From the NCBI GenBank assembly GCA_963995525.1, contig OZ023207.1:3254105-3318104 (forward strand): a stretch of 64,000 nucleotides of DNA. The letters run 5' to 3'. Source of the stretch: Escarpia spicata. Lineage: Eukaryota > Annelida > Polychaeta > Sabellida > Siboglinidae. Position numbers and translations under genes: made by a program. Below are positions 39,770 to 54,460 of this stretch, one piece after another. The notes below the pieces were generated by a model, which was given only the letters and a program-made list of their open reading frames with translations, searched no databases and had not been told where the DNA came from. Position 1 is the first letter of the stretch, and each line of letters begins with the position of its first letter.

Positions 39770-41410
39770 GATGGATGCCAATCATGATTCTTTTCATTTG
39801 ATACGTCGTAAAGAGCCATTATTCCAACAAGGCTGCAGTGCCTTGGCACACTTGTTCAACCAAGTATATGTATATTCCAACAATTGTCTATTGGCACGAT
39901 TATTCAAACAAGAATCTGCTCAGTCTTTCTGTGTATATTCTGATATCAAATATCCACGCAGTCTTTCTCTGTAGATACTGATGTCTGCCGTCTGCACAAT
40001 TCATCAACTGAAATTCCTTGCAGCATCACTACAGTCCACTCTATGTTCACTCTATGTCCATTCCCACTGACATCTAATTGACCAATTGCGAGATGACCAG
40101 CTGACCAATTGTCTGACAACAGACTGACATTCTACGGTACTCTTCATGTCTCATCTGCCCCGCTTCAAGTACGTGTAGACCACGCAACACACATGGACAA
40201 ACACTGACTAACGCATTGCAGGATAGATATGTCTTTGTTGAATGTACATACACAGCCGGCAGCAGGTGTTGGTCTTTATGTCAGGCGCCGTTTACCGGTG
40301 ATTAGGGGCCGATCTTTCTCTTGTCGAGGTGTCATCCCATTCGTGCTGATTCTAATAGTCTGACAAGCTATTTGCAAGTGGCACTTGCATGTCAGAAAAC
40401 ATCTGCTTACTGGCTAATAATGTTGGCACGATAATGGCGGTGTAGCGAAAAATCATACTGCTGTAAAATACTGCCGCACCGTCCCTTAATGCGCATATTT
40501 GGAAGTAGAAGTTCGCAGTGTAAAGAAATATTCTACCCCGAATTTGCAGGCCACGTTATATTTCAGACTCGAATGGACAGAAATGAATCTAACCGGTGAT
40601 TCATCAAGGTTGGACCACACTCTCATTTGCGTAACGGGTGCTGTCACACATTTCCCCAGGGTATAAAATACATTCCATTCATACATGACAGCTCATCATT
40701 GTGATTACGGTATGGTGCATTATTAATTATTGACACGGTCAACTTCATCTCGGACATGGAACGGAATGAATCTCTCCTTCTGAGCTATCGCCTTCACATC
40801 TTCGTTGATATTCAGTTTGACTTTTCCAACTTCATCTTGCCTATGCCTTCTATTCTGTCTTTGTGTCCGTCTGCTACTTTGCAAAAGGATACTTCATCCA
40901 CATTACGTATGAATATTATTAAGCCAAGCTTCTCAGCAGTTTCACAGCCTAACCTAGCCAATCATGATTCTTTTGATTTGATACGTCGTAAAGAGCCATT
41001 ATTCCAACAAGGCTGTAGTGTCTTGGCACACTTGTTCAACCAAATATATGTATATTCCAACAATAGTCTATGGGCACGATTGTTCAAATAAGTATCGGCA
41101 CAGTCTTTCTGTGTATATTCTGATGTCTGCTGATTTCCTTTGATGACATAGACGTCAGAGACGGATGCTAACTTTACGTGTCGTTTCTTTACTCCCTCTC
41201 CTGGAAACAATCTGGCAGTGATTACTTTCGTTTATCACCTTCTGGAACGTACGAACACAGCTTCTTCTTCGGTCGACTATGCTTCTGGATTTTTAACTCT
41301 CGAAAAGTGTTCTCTCCTCTCAGGTTCAGTAGAGCACTGAAGTCTACTAAGCAGCAGATATCTACTTCTGACATAATTACAGTTGTACATCTAGTTAATA
41401 TTTTCGGTCC
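39770..41410. mobile_element. LTR-like and Gypsy-derived repeat (second copy)
   Basis: Parallel to 26265-27330. Shared landmarks are AATCATGATTC..TTGAT, ATACGTC.TAAAGAGCCA, CAGCAGGTGTTGGTCTTTATG, GGTATAAAATACATTCCATT (40665) and GACATGGAACGGAATGA. The segment beginning CCAATCATGATTC occurs twice here (39778 and 40960). No open gene. Confidence 0.65.
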
Positions 41411-41574
41411 TCACCAGAAACGCAAGGTACTGTCACATATACTTTATCGGATACTCGGCTCACTATTTATGACTGTGAGTGACATTTCATTTCGAAATGT
41501 CCAAATCTGCCACATATTCTATATCTCTCGTTTTTGTCTGGACATTTGGCTTTGTGTGGGTACTGTCTTACAAA

Positions 41575-41703
41575 ACGAAAACGGTCAATAGTATTATTTA
41601 TTTAATCTTTTTCCCGTATGTTCGAACTAAAACGGCTAACATGATTTCGACTGGTTTAAATATTTTACAGAGTGTATGTAACATATTCGCTATTATTTGC
41701 TAA
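41575..41703 (+). pseudogene. Receptor fragment (TM7 and tail), copy D
   Basis: About 40 codons: TVNSIIYLIFFPYVRTKTAN, then MISTGLNILQSV and an altered end. Followed by the cassette flank in the same order as copy B. Confidence 0.85.
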
Positions 41704-43240
<1,537 letters not shown>

Positions 43241-44838
43241 TTGTTAACTGGAGAGGTATTTGTTTATCACCTCACTGTGTCGGTTGTTGTCGGCTTAACG
43301 TCAACATGCAGGTGTAGGACTATCGTCCTTACGGTACCCTGATGGCTGGCATGGGCAATATTCACAGCACGGTTCTGTAAAATCTCCGGGAGAACGATCT
43401 TTTCTCCTCGGAGAACTACTCAATCCAGTTTAGACAATTCGTGTTTGACACTCAGGTACGCAGCGTATTTGTCATCTAATTCGTTCCACCTTTTTGGAAA
43501 AATGCAGTCCAACACAAGCTGCAGTCCTTCGTCTCGTGCTGTTTCATTATTGAATTCTTCTCGGAAAATACTCTGATTTTCTTCATTTTAATAGCTCTGA
43601 ATTGCGTTGATGATAAAGTGATTAGTCTGCAAACCTAGCTATGATTTGCTATCTTGTTTTTCTGGAGACGGAGTATGTCGAGAAAGATCATGTATGGATT
43701 CTTATTTCCTGGACGATATACCACTTCCATCTTGTAAGGCTGGAGACGCAGAAATATTAAATGAAGTCTCGCTATTGGTAAATGTCCTCATGATGCACAT
43801 GATGCACATGATGCACATGATGCACATGATGCACATGATGCACATGATGCACATGATGCACATGATGCACATGATGCACATGATGCACATGATGCACATG
43901 ATGCACATGATGCACATGATGCACATGATGCACATGATGCACATGATGCACATGATGCACATGATGCACATGATGCACATGATGCACATGATGCACATGA
44001 TGCACATTATGCACATGATGCACATTATGCACATGATGCACATTATGCACATGATGCACATGATGCACATTATGCACATGATGCACATGATGCAGACAAC
44101 CACAAACTCTGAAACTTCAAGGTAGTAATTGAAATGCTCACAACCACAGCATTTAACTAATGCCTCTCGTTCAGTCTGGCTGTACCTCAACTCCGCGTCT
44201 ATTAGCGCTCGACTGCCATATCCAATTACGGAATTCTCTCCATTTATCTTCTTCTATGTAAGAATCGCCCCTAGACCACGTGGGCTGGCATCCACCACGA
44301 GTTCGGTTGGTAGCTTCGTATCAAAATAACTCAAGCATTTTGCTTTGCACAATTCATTCTTTCAGCTCACTGAAAGCTTGTAGCTGATCCTCGCCCCTTT
44401 CCAATGGACAATTGTGTTTCGTGAACAGTCTCAAAGGCACTACCACAGTGCAGTGTTCTGGAATGAACTTGGATACATATTTGGCCATTTCTACAAAATT
44501 CTGCTGCTGGCTTGCTTGCGAGATAACATACACTTTGTCGTCAACGGGACTAACTCTATCTCCATAGAACTGGTTTCTGCTCTTGAGAATTTCACATTTT
44601 TCTCTGTTTGCCGTGACTCAGGAACAAGCTCTACCTGATGATTTTTTGTTGATGTCTATCTTCGGGAATATCTTTGACCCATTCATATCAGCAATCGGGT
44701 CCTCTAAGGTATTCATGGCAAACATTTCTCGCGGTTTTGACGGCTCGACTGTCGATACATATTTGTACCTGGCCATTGTGTTTGTGCACCACTTCTAATG
44801 GACTCACCCATGACATGGGACCCTCTGAATCATCTAGA
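43241..44838 (-). mobile_element. Gypsy pol fragment (G4) carrying a 9-bp repeat expansion
   Basis: Same order as G3 and G5: GTTCTGTAA.AT.TCCGGGAGA at 43375, pre-integrase region, RNase H end at 43700-44190 (KCCGCEHFNYYLEVSEF), RT start near 44640-44820. A CATGATGCA array interrupts the RNase H region at 43789-44094. All frames broken. Confidence 0.8.
43789..44094. repeat. 9-bp microsatellite (CATGATGCA)n, about 34 units
   Basis: Nearly pure, with some CATTATGCA variants at the right end. The unique seed CTCATGATGC is present once at the same place in G3 (37404), and CTCATAATGC in G5 (61877). The array therefore grew from one unit in this copy only. Confidence 0.95.
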
Positions 44839-45175
44839 TTTGTCAGTCTCTATCCTTTTAAAAGAATTAACAAGATTGCCACCCAGATAAATAACTAAAA
44901 AGCCTTTTGGCTTATCGATAATCCAACCCTTTTTATCTACGTGTATCCCAACCTTCTGAGGTATGTATCGCATTGGTTAAACATATTCACGCTACTAGCA
45001 CCCACACAATCAGCAGATAATTTGTTTAATTAGTTTAGAGTCCTTTGTGAAAATAAAAACTTCCTTATATAATATCTACATTGTTCCTTTACTAATGTAA
45101 CTCCATATCCTGTAGCCCTTCTATCTTTCTTAACTGAAACAAAATATTTTTATAAATATTTTCAAAACCGTTTCC
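44839..45175 (-). mobile_element. CR1 3' fragment (F5)
   Basis: Starts AAAAGAATTAACAAGATTGCC and continues through the 3' UTR and the last ORF2 codons, degraded. Cut at about 45175, where unrelated sequence begins. Confidence 0.8.
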
Positions 45176-46497
45176 CATCTTCCCGCAGGAGGCACTACCT
45201 CCAGTACATTCCGCTAGGTGGCATTACATCCACTACATGCCGCCAGGAGGCATGTCACGTGACCACAATGGCAACCGCAATCTTAGAATTTCACCATGGG
45301 TGCCCATGCCCTGCCGTCATTGCTTATTACAAAACCCGATATAACTAGCATCGCAGTACATCTCATCTTTGGATATGATATTACATGGCATGTACACATT
45401 AAAAGTAATCATGGCACGCTTTGAATAGTTATGTTAACTGCACATATTCTATTAGAGTCCATGATGACTGGGGAAACAGTACATTTTAAGGAACTTTTCG
45501 ATAAAATTAACGGAACATCCACCGTAGCCTCTGCCTCTTAAAACACACATTATTATATATTTCAGAGACATTATGAGATCAAATGCTAACATTGTTATCA
45601 TATCATATGTTTTAATCCTATGAAATTGAGATACCCTTAACCAGTGTTCCTGAGGTAAAACAAAATATTGTAAAACATAATTAAATCAGGATATAGTATG
45701 CGTGCTTTTAAAGCGAAATTTATTAATGCTAACGCAAAACGAAAAAACGAAATAATGCGCCCTGTTCCCGTTATGTCTGGCATTCGACGTCTTGAAAACG
45801 ATGAAGCGTAATTGACGATTTTGTCGGGGTACAACATGTGTATAATGGGCTTTTATTAACGGCGAATGTCCCAATAAGTGCTTCAAGCAAGATATAGAAA
45901 GAGTATCGCCATCTAGTGAGTATAGGACAACCAAGTGCTAACACAGTAGTGCCATCTTGCGGGAAATAATTTTTTTGTATTTGTGATGTTTGAAAACGAC
46001 ATTCGGATGACCGTCGTGCATTCGCGCTGTGTGGACTTCTGACTTAAGGAACACCTGGTTAATAGTTAAAACCGTTGTATTGCTCGCATACCCATGCAAA
46101 TAACGAACATCGAACATATCTTCTAATTTCAAATTCGTTTAGCGTACAAAAGGCAAACCAACTAGTATTCATTAAAACATTTGTTTCTCGTTTGTTAGTT
46201 AGTGATAATAAACATTTTACACTCTACTAACTTATTTAACACTGGATCCAGAACCAATTAAAGTAATTCTCGTGAGTGGCCCTACCAACTGAAAATGCAG
46301 TTTTAATGACACAACTGGTTGTTAAAAAAACTGACGTAAAGCTAGACTACCAATCCCTGTTTAGCATAGGTGCATTTTCCCACATGTGGTCGTCATACAA
46401 ATATAATAATGATTGACCCATGACTTTAATTGTCGTTTAACTTAGCCTGATGTAAATAAACACGGGTACTCGGGTCTGGGTTCTATGCTTTATTAAA
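45176..46497. other. No gene recognised; short tandem repeat at 45187-45255
   Basis: Starts with about three copies of a 30-34-bp unit (GCAGGAGGCA.TAC.TCCA.TACAT.CCGC). The rest is AT-rich with no convincing coding frame. Confidence 0.5.
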
Positions 46498-46578
46498 CAT
46501 GCGTGTGTGTGTGTGTGTGTGCGTGTGCGCGTGCGCGTGCGCGTGTGCGTGTGCGTGTGCGTGTGTGTGTGTGTGATA
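46498..46578. repeat. GT/GC microsatellite
   Basis: GTGTGT, GTGCGT and GCGCGTGC runs, about 80 bp. Confidence 0.93.
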
Positions 46579-46647
46579 GAAGCACAATACACACACATAC
46601 GCTCGCGTGCATGCACACCCACGCACGCACACAACGCAAACGGAGAT

Positions 46648-46830
46648 AGTGCCCGTATTCTCGAAGAAAAATATTTCCTACGTAAGAAGTCACGCAAAAT
46701 ATGGCGGATAATTACTTAGTTGCGAAATTTCGCAAGTTGGTATTCTCGAAACGTTTGCCAATTTTCGCAACTAAGAAATTCGCAACTTGCGTACGGAAAT
46801 CTCGTCAGATTTTGCTTGCGTTGCAACGGC
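46648..46830. repeat. Possible MITE, starts GCCCGTATTCTCGAA
   Basis: Contains GCCCGTATTCTCGAAG and, 95 bases on, GGTATTCTCGAAACG, with pairing blocks TTAGTTGCGAAATTTCGCAA / TTTTCGCAACTAAGAAAT. A related start (GGCCCGTATTCTCGAACG ... GCTATTCTCGAAATA) occurs at 51590-51680. Looks like a small DNA-transposon family. Ends are not defined. Confidence 0.45.
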
Positions 46831-46920
46831 CACGGTCACTGATATTTTAGTAGTAATATTAATTATCTGCAATGGTGATGAATAACAGATGCGTGATGAA
46901 CCATGATTATTGTGTATTTC

Positions 46921-47790
46921 AGATCCTAACACGCGATCCGTCTTTTCAGTTTACCACGTGTATTGGAGACTGGAGACCCCTGTGTTTTGGTCCGTGTATA
47001 TATTAAAAGAGCAAATACAAGAAATGGAGGTAGAACTCGGTTGGTATGGGATGTGATCGGGATCGGAGAATTCAGAAGAAGAGAGGGATGCTTCATTACC
47101 TTAAAAAGCGGCCACCTTCAGTACCATTCCACGGCGACCAACGGCCAAGTAGAAGTAGGTTTTCTCATATACAAGAAATGGAAAGACAATAGCGAGGTTT
47201 AAAAGCATCAGCCCCAGAGTTGCAGAACTTGTTTTATGCATAACAAAACCCTACAAACAAAATATAGTACAAATGTATGCACCAACAACATCATATATAT
47301 ATATATATATATATCAGAAGAAAACACAAACAACTTCTACAACAAGGTGGATGAGACCTTACAAAAGCCAACCCACTACACGAGAGTGATGTGAGAATTG
47401 TATGCGCAAGTAGGGAAACGAACAAACATTTCGAAAACGGCAACAGGTAAAATTGGATTAGGTGTGAGAAACGAAAGAGGTGACACCTTGGTAGAATGGG
47501 CAACATCAAGAAAATACAAAATCATGAATACCATGTTTCAGAAGAAAGCAGAGAGGAGATGGACGTGGAAAAGCCTAAGTTGAGAAACAAAGAACGAAAT
47601 AAATTGACTACATCCTCACAAACAGGCCAGATATGGTCACTATGTAACTTTCATCAACCAAGTCGGAAATGGCCACAGAATGGCACTAAGCAACACCAAA
47701 CTGAACGTAAAGGCTGAAAGGAAGAAATTTATAAACAAAAGCCCACCAAGTATTGATAGATCAAAATCAAGAGAGGAGTACAACAGGGTG
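46921..47790 (+). mobile_element. RTE-like LINE endonuclease fragment
   Basis: Frames read, in order: GCFITLKSGHLQYHSTATNG, VEVGFLIYKKWKD (46963-47202), EENTNNFYNKVDETLQKPTH (about 47320-47380), AQVGKRTNISKTATGKIGLG and RNERGDTLVEWATSRKYKIM (47400-47520), MFQKKAERRWTWKSLS (to 47583). This is the endonuclease of an RTE-type LINE with an (AT)n run at 47292. The first 35 bases (CTAACACGCGATCCGTC...) match the arms of the inverted repeat at 55.4-56.7 kb, so the boundary is uncertain. Confidence 0.75.
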
Positions 47791-48649
47791 ACTACTCCGA
47801 ACAGACTGAAAAAGAACTAATGAAGGTATGAACGCAGAACATACTGTATTTTATGCAATGGCCAGGACAGGCCTAGTGCGGGTAGTGAGGTAACTGGCTG
47901 AGGCGATAATTACTTCCAGCTGTTTGGCTTAATAAAACCGCCCAGCGCCTTCAGCCAATCATGACATGCCAGGATTAGGCCCCAGCGTACGATTTGGATT
48001 AGCTGTTATGCCGCCACTTGCGCGTTAGGTATCTGTGTCTCATGTTGTGTATATCATGATACTTCTAAATCCGCCCTCCTCCCCACCTTTTTGCCTAGGC
48101 ACGTATAGTTAAACAACTATTGTACACCGTTGGTAGAAAAAGAAGTTGGAAAATGTCGCAACGCTTTCCCAAATTTCGGAGTGAACACAGGGGCATATCC
48201 CCAATTCTTGAATGTGTTGGGTTTTGGTGCGTCGACAGGCTTTTTGTTTTACAAACGGTATATATTTTTCCTTATGTTTATACAGGATAGGCGGAATGGC
48301 CCCACCTTTTTGTAATTGCATGTGTCTATTGGTGGTAGAATGTTTGTATTGTTTGCTTAGGTTTATATTCATAGTGGTTTTATACCTCTATAGCGACAAA
48401 TAATGTATGTCTGTATATTGTCGTCATGTTGTAGGAATGTGTGCCTGAGAAACTTTGATGGGGCTGTACAAGGGTTCAGTTTCCCATCTGGTTTGCATGT
48501 TAGACATCACATTCCTACTATCTTTATGCCCAAAAGTGGCTGCATTAGAAGCAATCCACTTTCCTATAAAAAACGTCATCCTTTGGCCAATTTCAATTCT
48601 CAAACTACAATGGGCTTGTGTTGGTTATTACATAAAATAAATTATACTG
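47791..48649. other. No gene recognised
   Basis: Mixed sequence with short open stretches but no recognisable motif, RNA gene or repeat of note. Confidence 0.45.
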
Positions 48650-48890
48650 TTGCCCAAGGAATTACACATCATTATCCTATTTGCAGCACATCAATATGAA
48701 GAGAACAGATACTTGTCATTTCCTACAGCGGCTGTGAATACGTCTATAACAAGACGAACAGTTAGAATTATATACCCCAAACATATAAAGAGCACATTTC
48801 TTCCAGAGCGAATCGATTCCTTTGTCAGTACGGGCAGTTTTTCCGTCGATCTAGTTCACTTGCGAGGTGAATGATAGTGTGTAAGAACAA
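48650..48890 (-). pseudogene. Receptor fragment (intracellular loop 3 to TM7), copy E
   Basis: Antisense match to 34860-35090 of the intact copy: TTACACATCATTATCC at the TM7 start, then TM6 with ATATAAAGAGCACATTTCTT (ILFI region), CCAGAGCGAATCGATTCC (SIRSG), and GATCTAGTTCACTTGCG at the IL3 start. About 70-75% identity by eye, with frameshifts. Confidence 0.75.
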
Positions 48891-49603
48891 TCACCCAGAA
48901 TATCCTTCAGTGGGGTATAAAATAATTCTCGTGCAATGTACGTCAAGTGGTGTGGGCTGTGTCGTAATCTCCGACTGTGTCAGAAGTCTGTGGTTGACAG
49001 ACTTCTCATCGATATGCACCAGATACTTATATCTTCCACAATATCTACTTCAATAACAGTCGCCCGTGGGTTGTCAATTAACGAAGTAAAAACAGAGAAA
49101 GTTACTTATAGTGGTTGGACACTATATTACAACCCAGTGTGTATGGAATGTTAATTGATGACAACATTTATAAATGCATTCCTCATTCATAAAGTGGCTC
49201 TTAGGACAGCGACTACATTTAGTTTTAGTCTTCCTTCCCTTACGATGACATCATATTTTATTTTTCTACAGTACAGTATATATTTACCCCATTTGTTATT
49301 ATGTCTACTCGATTACAATATAGTGTTTTTTGTGTCTGTAATAATAATTATGGTGTTTTGTGGATTTTGGGACACACAAATATATCCTCTTATCATTTCA
49401 GAGTCTCCGTAACAAGAAAACTGATTTTGGCCTTTCAATTGAGCTTTAAATGACCTTGTATGAAGGTAAATTCAAAAATCGGAAAATCGGAAAAACATTG
49501 TTCAGCCACTAAATATTTAGTGTACGTATTCGTACGGGGCGTCCTTTGCATTAACTAATGACGCTTCTAGGATATTCCATACAATTAAAGTGCGGAGAAA
49601 AAA
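48891..49603. other. No gene recognised
   Basis: AT-rich, small open stretches only. Confidence 0.45.
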
Positions 49604-51490
49604 TTAGTTTCTATATTCTTCAGTGTTGGCTCTGATGTGTTTATGTTTGTAAGGGTGATTTGAGCGTGTCGGTCTGTGTGCAGATACTAAAATGTGTCTG
49701 GACGGGACAGCAATTTCATTGTGAACGATTTTGAACATTTGTAATAATCGGAGGTTCATTCTCCTCTCCTCGAGATTTGACCTACATAAATCATTTATCA
49801 TATTTATTACGCTGCTATTTTAATTGTAGTGGCCTTTTGTATTTTTTCGAGTGTGTTTATATCTTTTTGTAAGTGTGGGTCCCATATTGTGCAGCCGTAT
49901 TCTAGAAAGGGGCGAACAAGGGTAGTATATGCTCTTTCTTTTAGGACCTGCGGACACGATTTAAGATTTCTCCTTAAGAATGATAAAATGACATTGGCTT
50001 TGTTGCAAGTTTGGGAGATATGTGTTGACCAGGATAAGTTGTCTGCTATCATTACCCCATGGTATTTTCCTATTTCAACTTGTTTTAGTATATGTTTGCC
50101 ACGTGAGTATGATCTGGAAAATGTATTTGAATTTGGAGTTCTTGCGATTCGCATTACATTGCACTTTGTTGCATTAAAGTGCATACCCCAATCTTCCCCA
50201 TTTATTGAAAGCGTTTAAGTCGGTTTGAAGGGCTAACTGGTCCGTCTGTGTGTGGACGGGTCTGTATAACAGACAATCGTTTGCAAACAGGCGGACATTG
50301 GAAGACACTTGCATGGGTAGGCCATTTATATATAATAAAATAGCAGAGGGGCTAAAACAGTACCCTGAGACACGCCTGACTCGACATTAACATTATCCGA
50401 CAAAACTCCCTTCTACAAGGACTCTCTTGGTACGCTGTTTAAAAAAGTTAGCTATCCAGCGATGTGTGTTACCATTTATGCCATAATGACTGAGTTTACA
50501 AAGACGTTTGTTTTGAAGGGTAGAGTGTCGAAAGCTTTAGGTAAATCTGGGATAGCAAGGTCCACTTGGATCTTACTATCTTACTATACTTTTTGCAGAT
50601 TTTGAAGAGTTGTTAGTAGCTGTGACTCGCATGAGTGCTGTTTTCTAAAACCATGTTGAATAGGAGTTAAACTGTCATACTCATCAATATGTTTACGGAC
50701 ATGTGAGCAGATGATATGTTCAAGTAGTTTACACGCTACACATGTTAATTATATAGGCCTGTAGTTGGACGCATCGTGGACATTGCCTTTCTTATGTATC
50801 GGCATAACATCTGTCTTTCTCCAGTCTAATGGTATTTCCCCTGTTTAGTGACTGGTTAAAGAGGAGTGTGGAAATTGGGACAAGCTCGGTTGCAAGTTCC
50901 TTCAACACACGACAGGGAATGTTATCTGGACCGGACGCTTTAGAGGGGCTAATGTCCGACAGTAGCTTCTTGATACCAAAGTGTCAGCATGTAATGTACT
51001 TATGGATGGGAAGCTTTAGCCTTGGATATTGGGCATGGCTGTGCCGTCATCTTTTGTGAAGACAGATTGGAACTGCCTATTTAGAATGTATGCTTTCGTT
51101 GTACTGTCAGTGTGAGCAACGCTAGACTCCCTCACGGGAGGTATTCCAAAGTTTTCTTGTCTCTGGGATTTTATATACCGCCATAAAGGTCTGGTGTTAT
51201 TTTCCTTATACTGGTTGATAGTTTGTCGTTGATGTAATTCCAGTGTGCCTTTCTTATCTCTTGGGCAACAAGTCTTTCACAGTCTTCGAATTTTGCCCAG
51301 TCCTGATGGTTTTTGGCCTTACGTGCGCGTTGATTTAATTTTTGTGTTCTGCACATTCGCTTGAGAGCAGGTGTCAGCCAAGGGAGATGACATCTGACAG
51401 ATGACATCATACTTGGGACAAACGTAGTAATGATTGTAGAAATGTGGGTTTTAATGCCATTCCAGTTTTCATTTGACATTCCAGTTTTCC
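49604..51490 (-). mobile_element. LINE C fragment, RT and 3' region
   Basis: Minus strand. 51171-51479 holds the endonuclease-RT linker (HLPWLTPALKRMCRTQKLNQ). 49807-50184 holds the thumb and C-terminal part (MHFNATKCNVMRIARTPNSN, LVRPFLEYGCTIWDPHLQKD). 49604-49801 holds the end (CRSNLEERRMNLRLLQMFKI). Between them, 50220-51160 is RT with many frameshifts. CR1/L2-like. Confidence 0.75.
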
Positions 51491-52485
51491 TTTGTTGTAC
51501 TTATAGACTAGTAAATACGCTGTTCAACACTAGTCGTTGTCTATGTCCGTTCCCCTCACAGTCATATGTTTACGAACACAAAATGCCGGGGCCCGTATTC
51601 TCGAACGATTTACGAATTTCTTTGCGCCATTTTTACATTAAAACGACGTAAAACAGTGATTTTTTCGCACGTGCTATTCTCGAAATATTTAGGTATGGAT
51701 ATTCGCAAATATTTCATCGTAAATTTACCAATGCAAGAGGTTTTTTGTAACTGTCGTGGTAGTGCGTTCAGATGAAGATCTCCCTGTTATTTGGTGTTAA
51801 AACGTCGGCAAAATTAATTAGTAAATTGTATGTGATTCAATGACACTGATGCGTGCTTGAGATTTTATATTAACCGCTGTAATTGCACAAAGACCATGAT
51901 TGAAAGCGGATCGCGCGCCTACGCAGGTAGTCAAATTGCTAGTCATGGCATGTCCGAGTTTCAATGTGTCCTTCAGGCATTGCGAAGAAAAGAAATGCAC
52001 ACCCACGTATAGGCTTGCAGAAGATGATGTTAATGGAATCAAATGTTGATGTCATTGCAGCACCATCACATGGAGCAGCACCTGCTATGCATGATTCACA
52101 CATTGTTTGGCAACTTCAGATCTTTTTTCTGCAGCTAAACGTCATCTTGGTACTGCAGCATGCACAGCTATTATCTGCCAATTTTTATTTCAAAATGCAG
52201 CAGTCTCCAAGCCGTAAAGTTTCTTTCTGTAAACTTACATGAACACGTCATTAATATGTTGTTTTATTTGTAAATACAACCATATTGGATACGGTGTTTT
52301 ACTGTGCTAATTGTGAAACATATGACATAATAATAAATGTAGACATGTGATAAATATATATACTGTTTAGTGTCTACTTGATACATAGGCAAAGAAGAAG
52401 AAGAAGAATTTGTTTTACTTGACCCAGACATTTCAAGTAATACACACAATACAACCATGTAGAAATAATAATACAAATATATAAC
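51491..52485. other. No gene recognised; possible MITE start at 51590
   Basis: Contains GGCCCGTATTCTCGAACG (51588) and GCTATTCTCGAAATA (51671), resembling the element at 46648-46830. The remainder has no recognisable coding. Confidence 0.4.
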
Positions 52486-54460
52486 CTATTGGTAAACATG
52501 GTATAATGTATGATAAATAACAAAAGGTAGGGTCAGGAGACAATGGTAGTCGCTATCGAGGAGCCACCTTTTATAATAAAACTTTAACTGAACTTTAACA
52601 AATCCTTGTGAATTATGTGTATTAAGCTTTTCTATGACTATATCGGGAATGTTATTTACTAAAAGAAGGAAATTATGCCTAAGACATTTCTTTACAAATG
52701 CATGTTTAATTTTATGAGTGTATATTTTATTTTTGACACTCGTATCATGATTATGTACCTCATAGTTAAACATTGTCCTCCAGTTTTGTAAATAAACTCG
52801 TAGGTCATTGTGTAAATATTTAGAGTAAACTTTTAATTGTTGTAACTTAAGGATGTCTTCTACTTTTAACAAGTTGAGTTTTTGTTAAGTGGTTGTGTGT
52901 GGGAAATATAATTACATCAGGTAATAATTCTCTGGGATTTTTTGAAGTTTATTATTCTATTTGATTGAAAGCCCCACACCATGATGCAATTATTAATGTG
53001 TGGCGCTATTAAAGAATTATATAATATTATTTTAACATGAAGAGGTAACATATGTTTCAATTTGTTTAAAATGCCAATTTTTTAGAACAAGCATTTCATA
53101 ATTTTTAAGTGTTTTTTTTTCAGTTTAGATTTGTATCTATAATTAAACCCCAAGTAAGTGTATATATATTTTTCTTTGCCTTTTGAAATGACATGTATTT
53201 TGATTTTGTTCTGTTTAGCGATAATTTATTTATTTTGAGCCATTCATTTATTTAAAAAGTTCTTCATTTATTACATATTCTAAATTTTCGGCATGTATGT
53301 TATAATAGAGTTGTATCATCGGCATAAATTATGAAATTTAACTTTTTATTGGCTTATGAAAAATCGTTGATATATATGATGAATAACAGGGGTCCCAAGA
53401 TTGAACCTTTTGGTACACCTGTTGTTATTGATAACATATTTGATTTTATATTGTAAATTTGCGTATATTGTTTACGATTTGTTAGGTAACGGCTGAATAA
53501 GTTCAGATTTGTTCCATGTATATCATACTATTTCAATTTGTAAATTAAAATTAAAAGGTCAATTGTATCAAAGGCCTTTGGAAAGATCTAGGTAACAATT
53601 AATGGATATTTCATCCTTATCCAGTTGGGTTATTATTCTATCTATTAATTATAGAGCTGCGTATTCAGCTGGATGTCTAGGTAGTCATACTGGTGGTAAA
53701 AAAAGCTTAGAGTATTTTAAATAAGATGATAATTAGTCAACAATATGTTTTTCAAGTACGTTTGAAATAGCTAATAGAAGACAGATGGGCCTATAATTAT
53801 TTAATACAGTTGGTTCACTTTTTTATAAATTGGAATTACCTGAGCAATTTTTACTTTATCAGGGAATATTCATGTGGTTAATACTTGATTTGTTAATAAA
53901 GTTAAATATTTGGTTAAACCAGATTCAAGCATGTTTAGCAGTTTTATGGAGAGACCATCACATCCACACCTACTTTTGTTGGGTAGATTAATTATTGTTC
54001 TCTTTACAGTATCTTCTTCAACGTATTTAAATGTAAAATTACAGTTTACTATTTTATTTAGATAATATGAATAATCAAGAATGCCTTTGTATTTAATGTC
54101 AGTTGCCAGATTACTACATATATTGGTAAATTATATATTGAATTTATTTGCAATTTCTAATTTGTCTGCCACAATAAAATCGGATTCTTTAAACTATTTT
54201 GAAAATGATTTATTGATTTTATGTTTGCACAGTAATTCATTTATAGTTTTCCAAGTGTTTTTATATCAAATTTAAACTGATTAAAACATTTGTCAACATA
54301 TAATTGCTTTGCTTTGCGAAAACGTATTTTCAAAATACTATTGTATGTTTTTAGATTAATCAATAATATGCTATATTCGGAAGTTTCAGGGTTTGTTATT
54401 TGTAGGTCGGTATGTATTTCCTGTCTGTGATAAGCCTCTTCCATTTACTTGTATTATGTG
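52486..54460 (-). mobile_element. LINE D fragment (degraded, AT-rich)
   Basis: Minus strand. 52486-52872 encodes the C-terminal region (EDILKLQQLKVYSKYLHNDL, VKKCLRHNFLLLVNNIPDIV). 54241-54444 resembles the endonuclease-RT linker (FRKAKQLYVDKCFNQF). The part between resembles RT antisense (for example GGGGTCCCAAGATTGAACCT at 53390, the GSILGP motif) with many frame breaks. The same family appears at 57042-57366 (plus) and probably 60107-61130 (minus). Confidence 0.65.
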
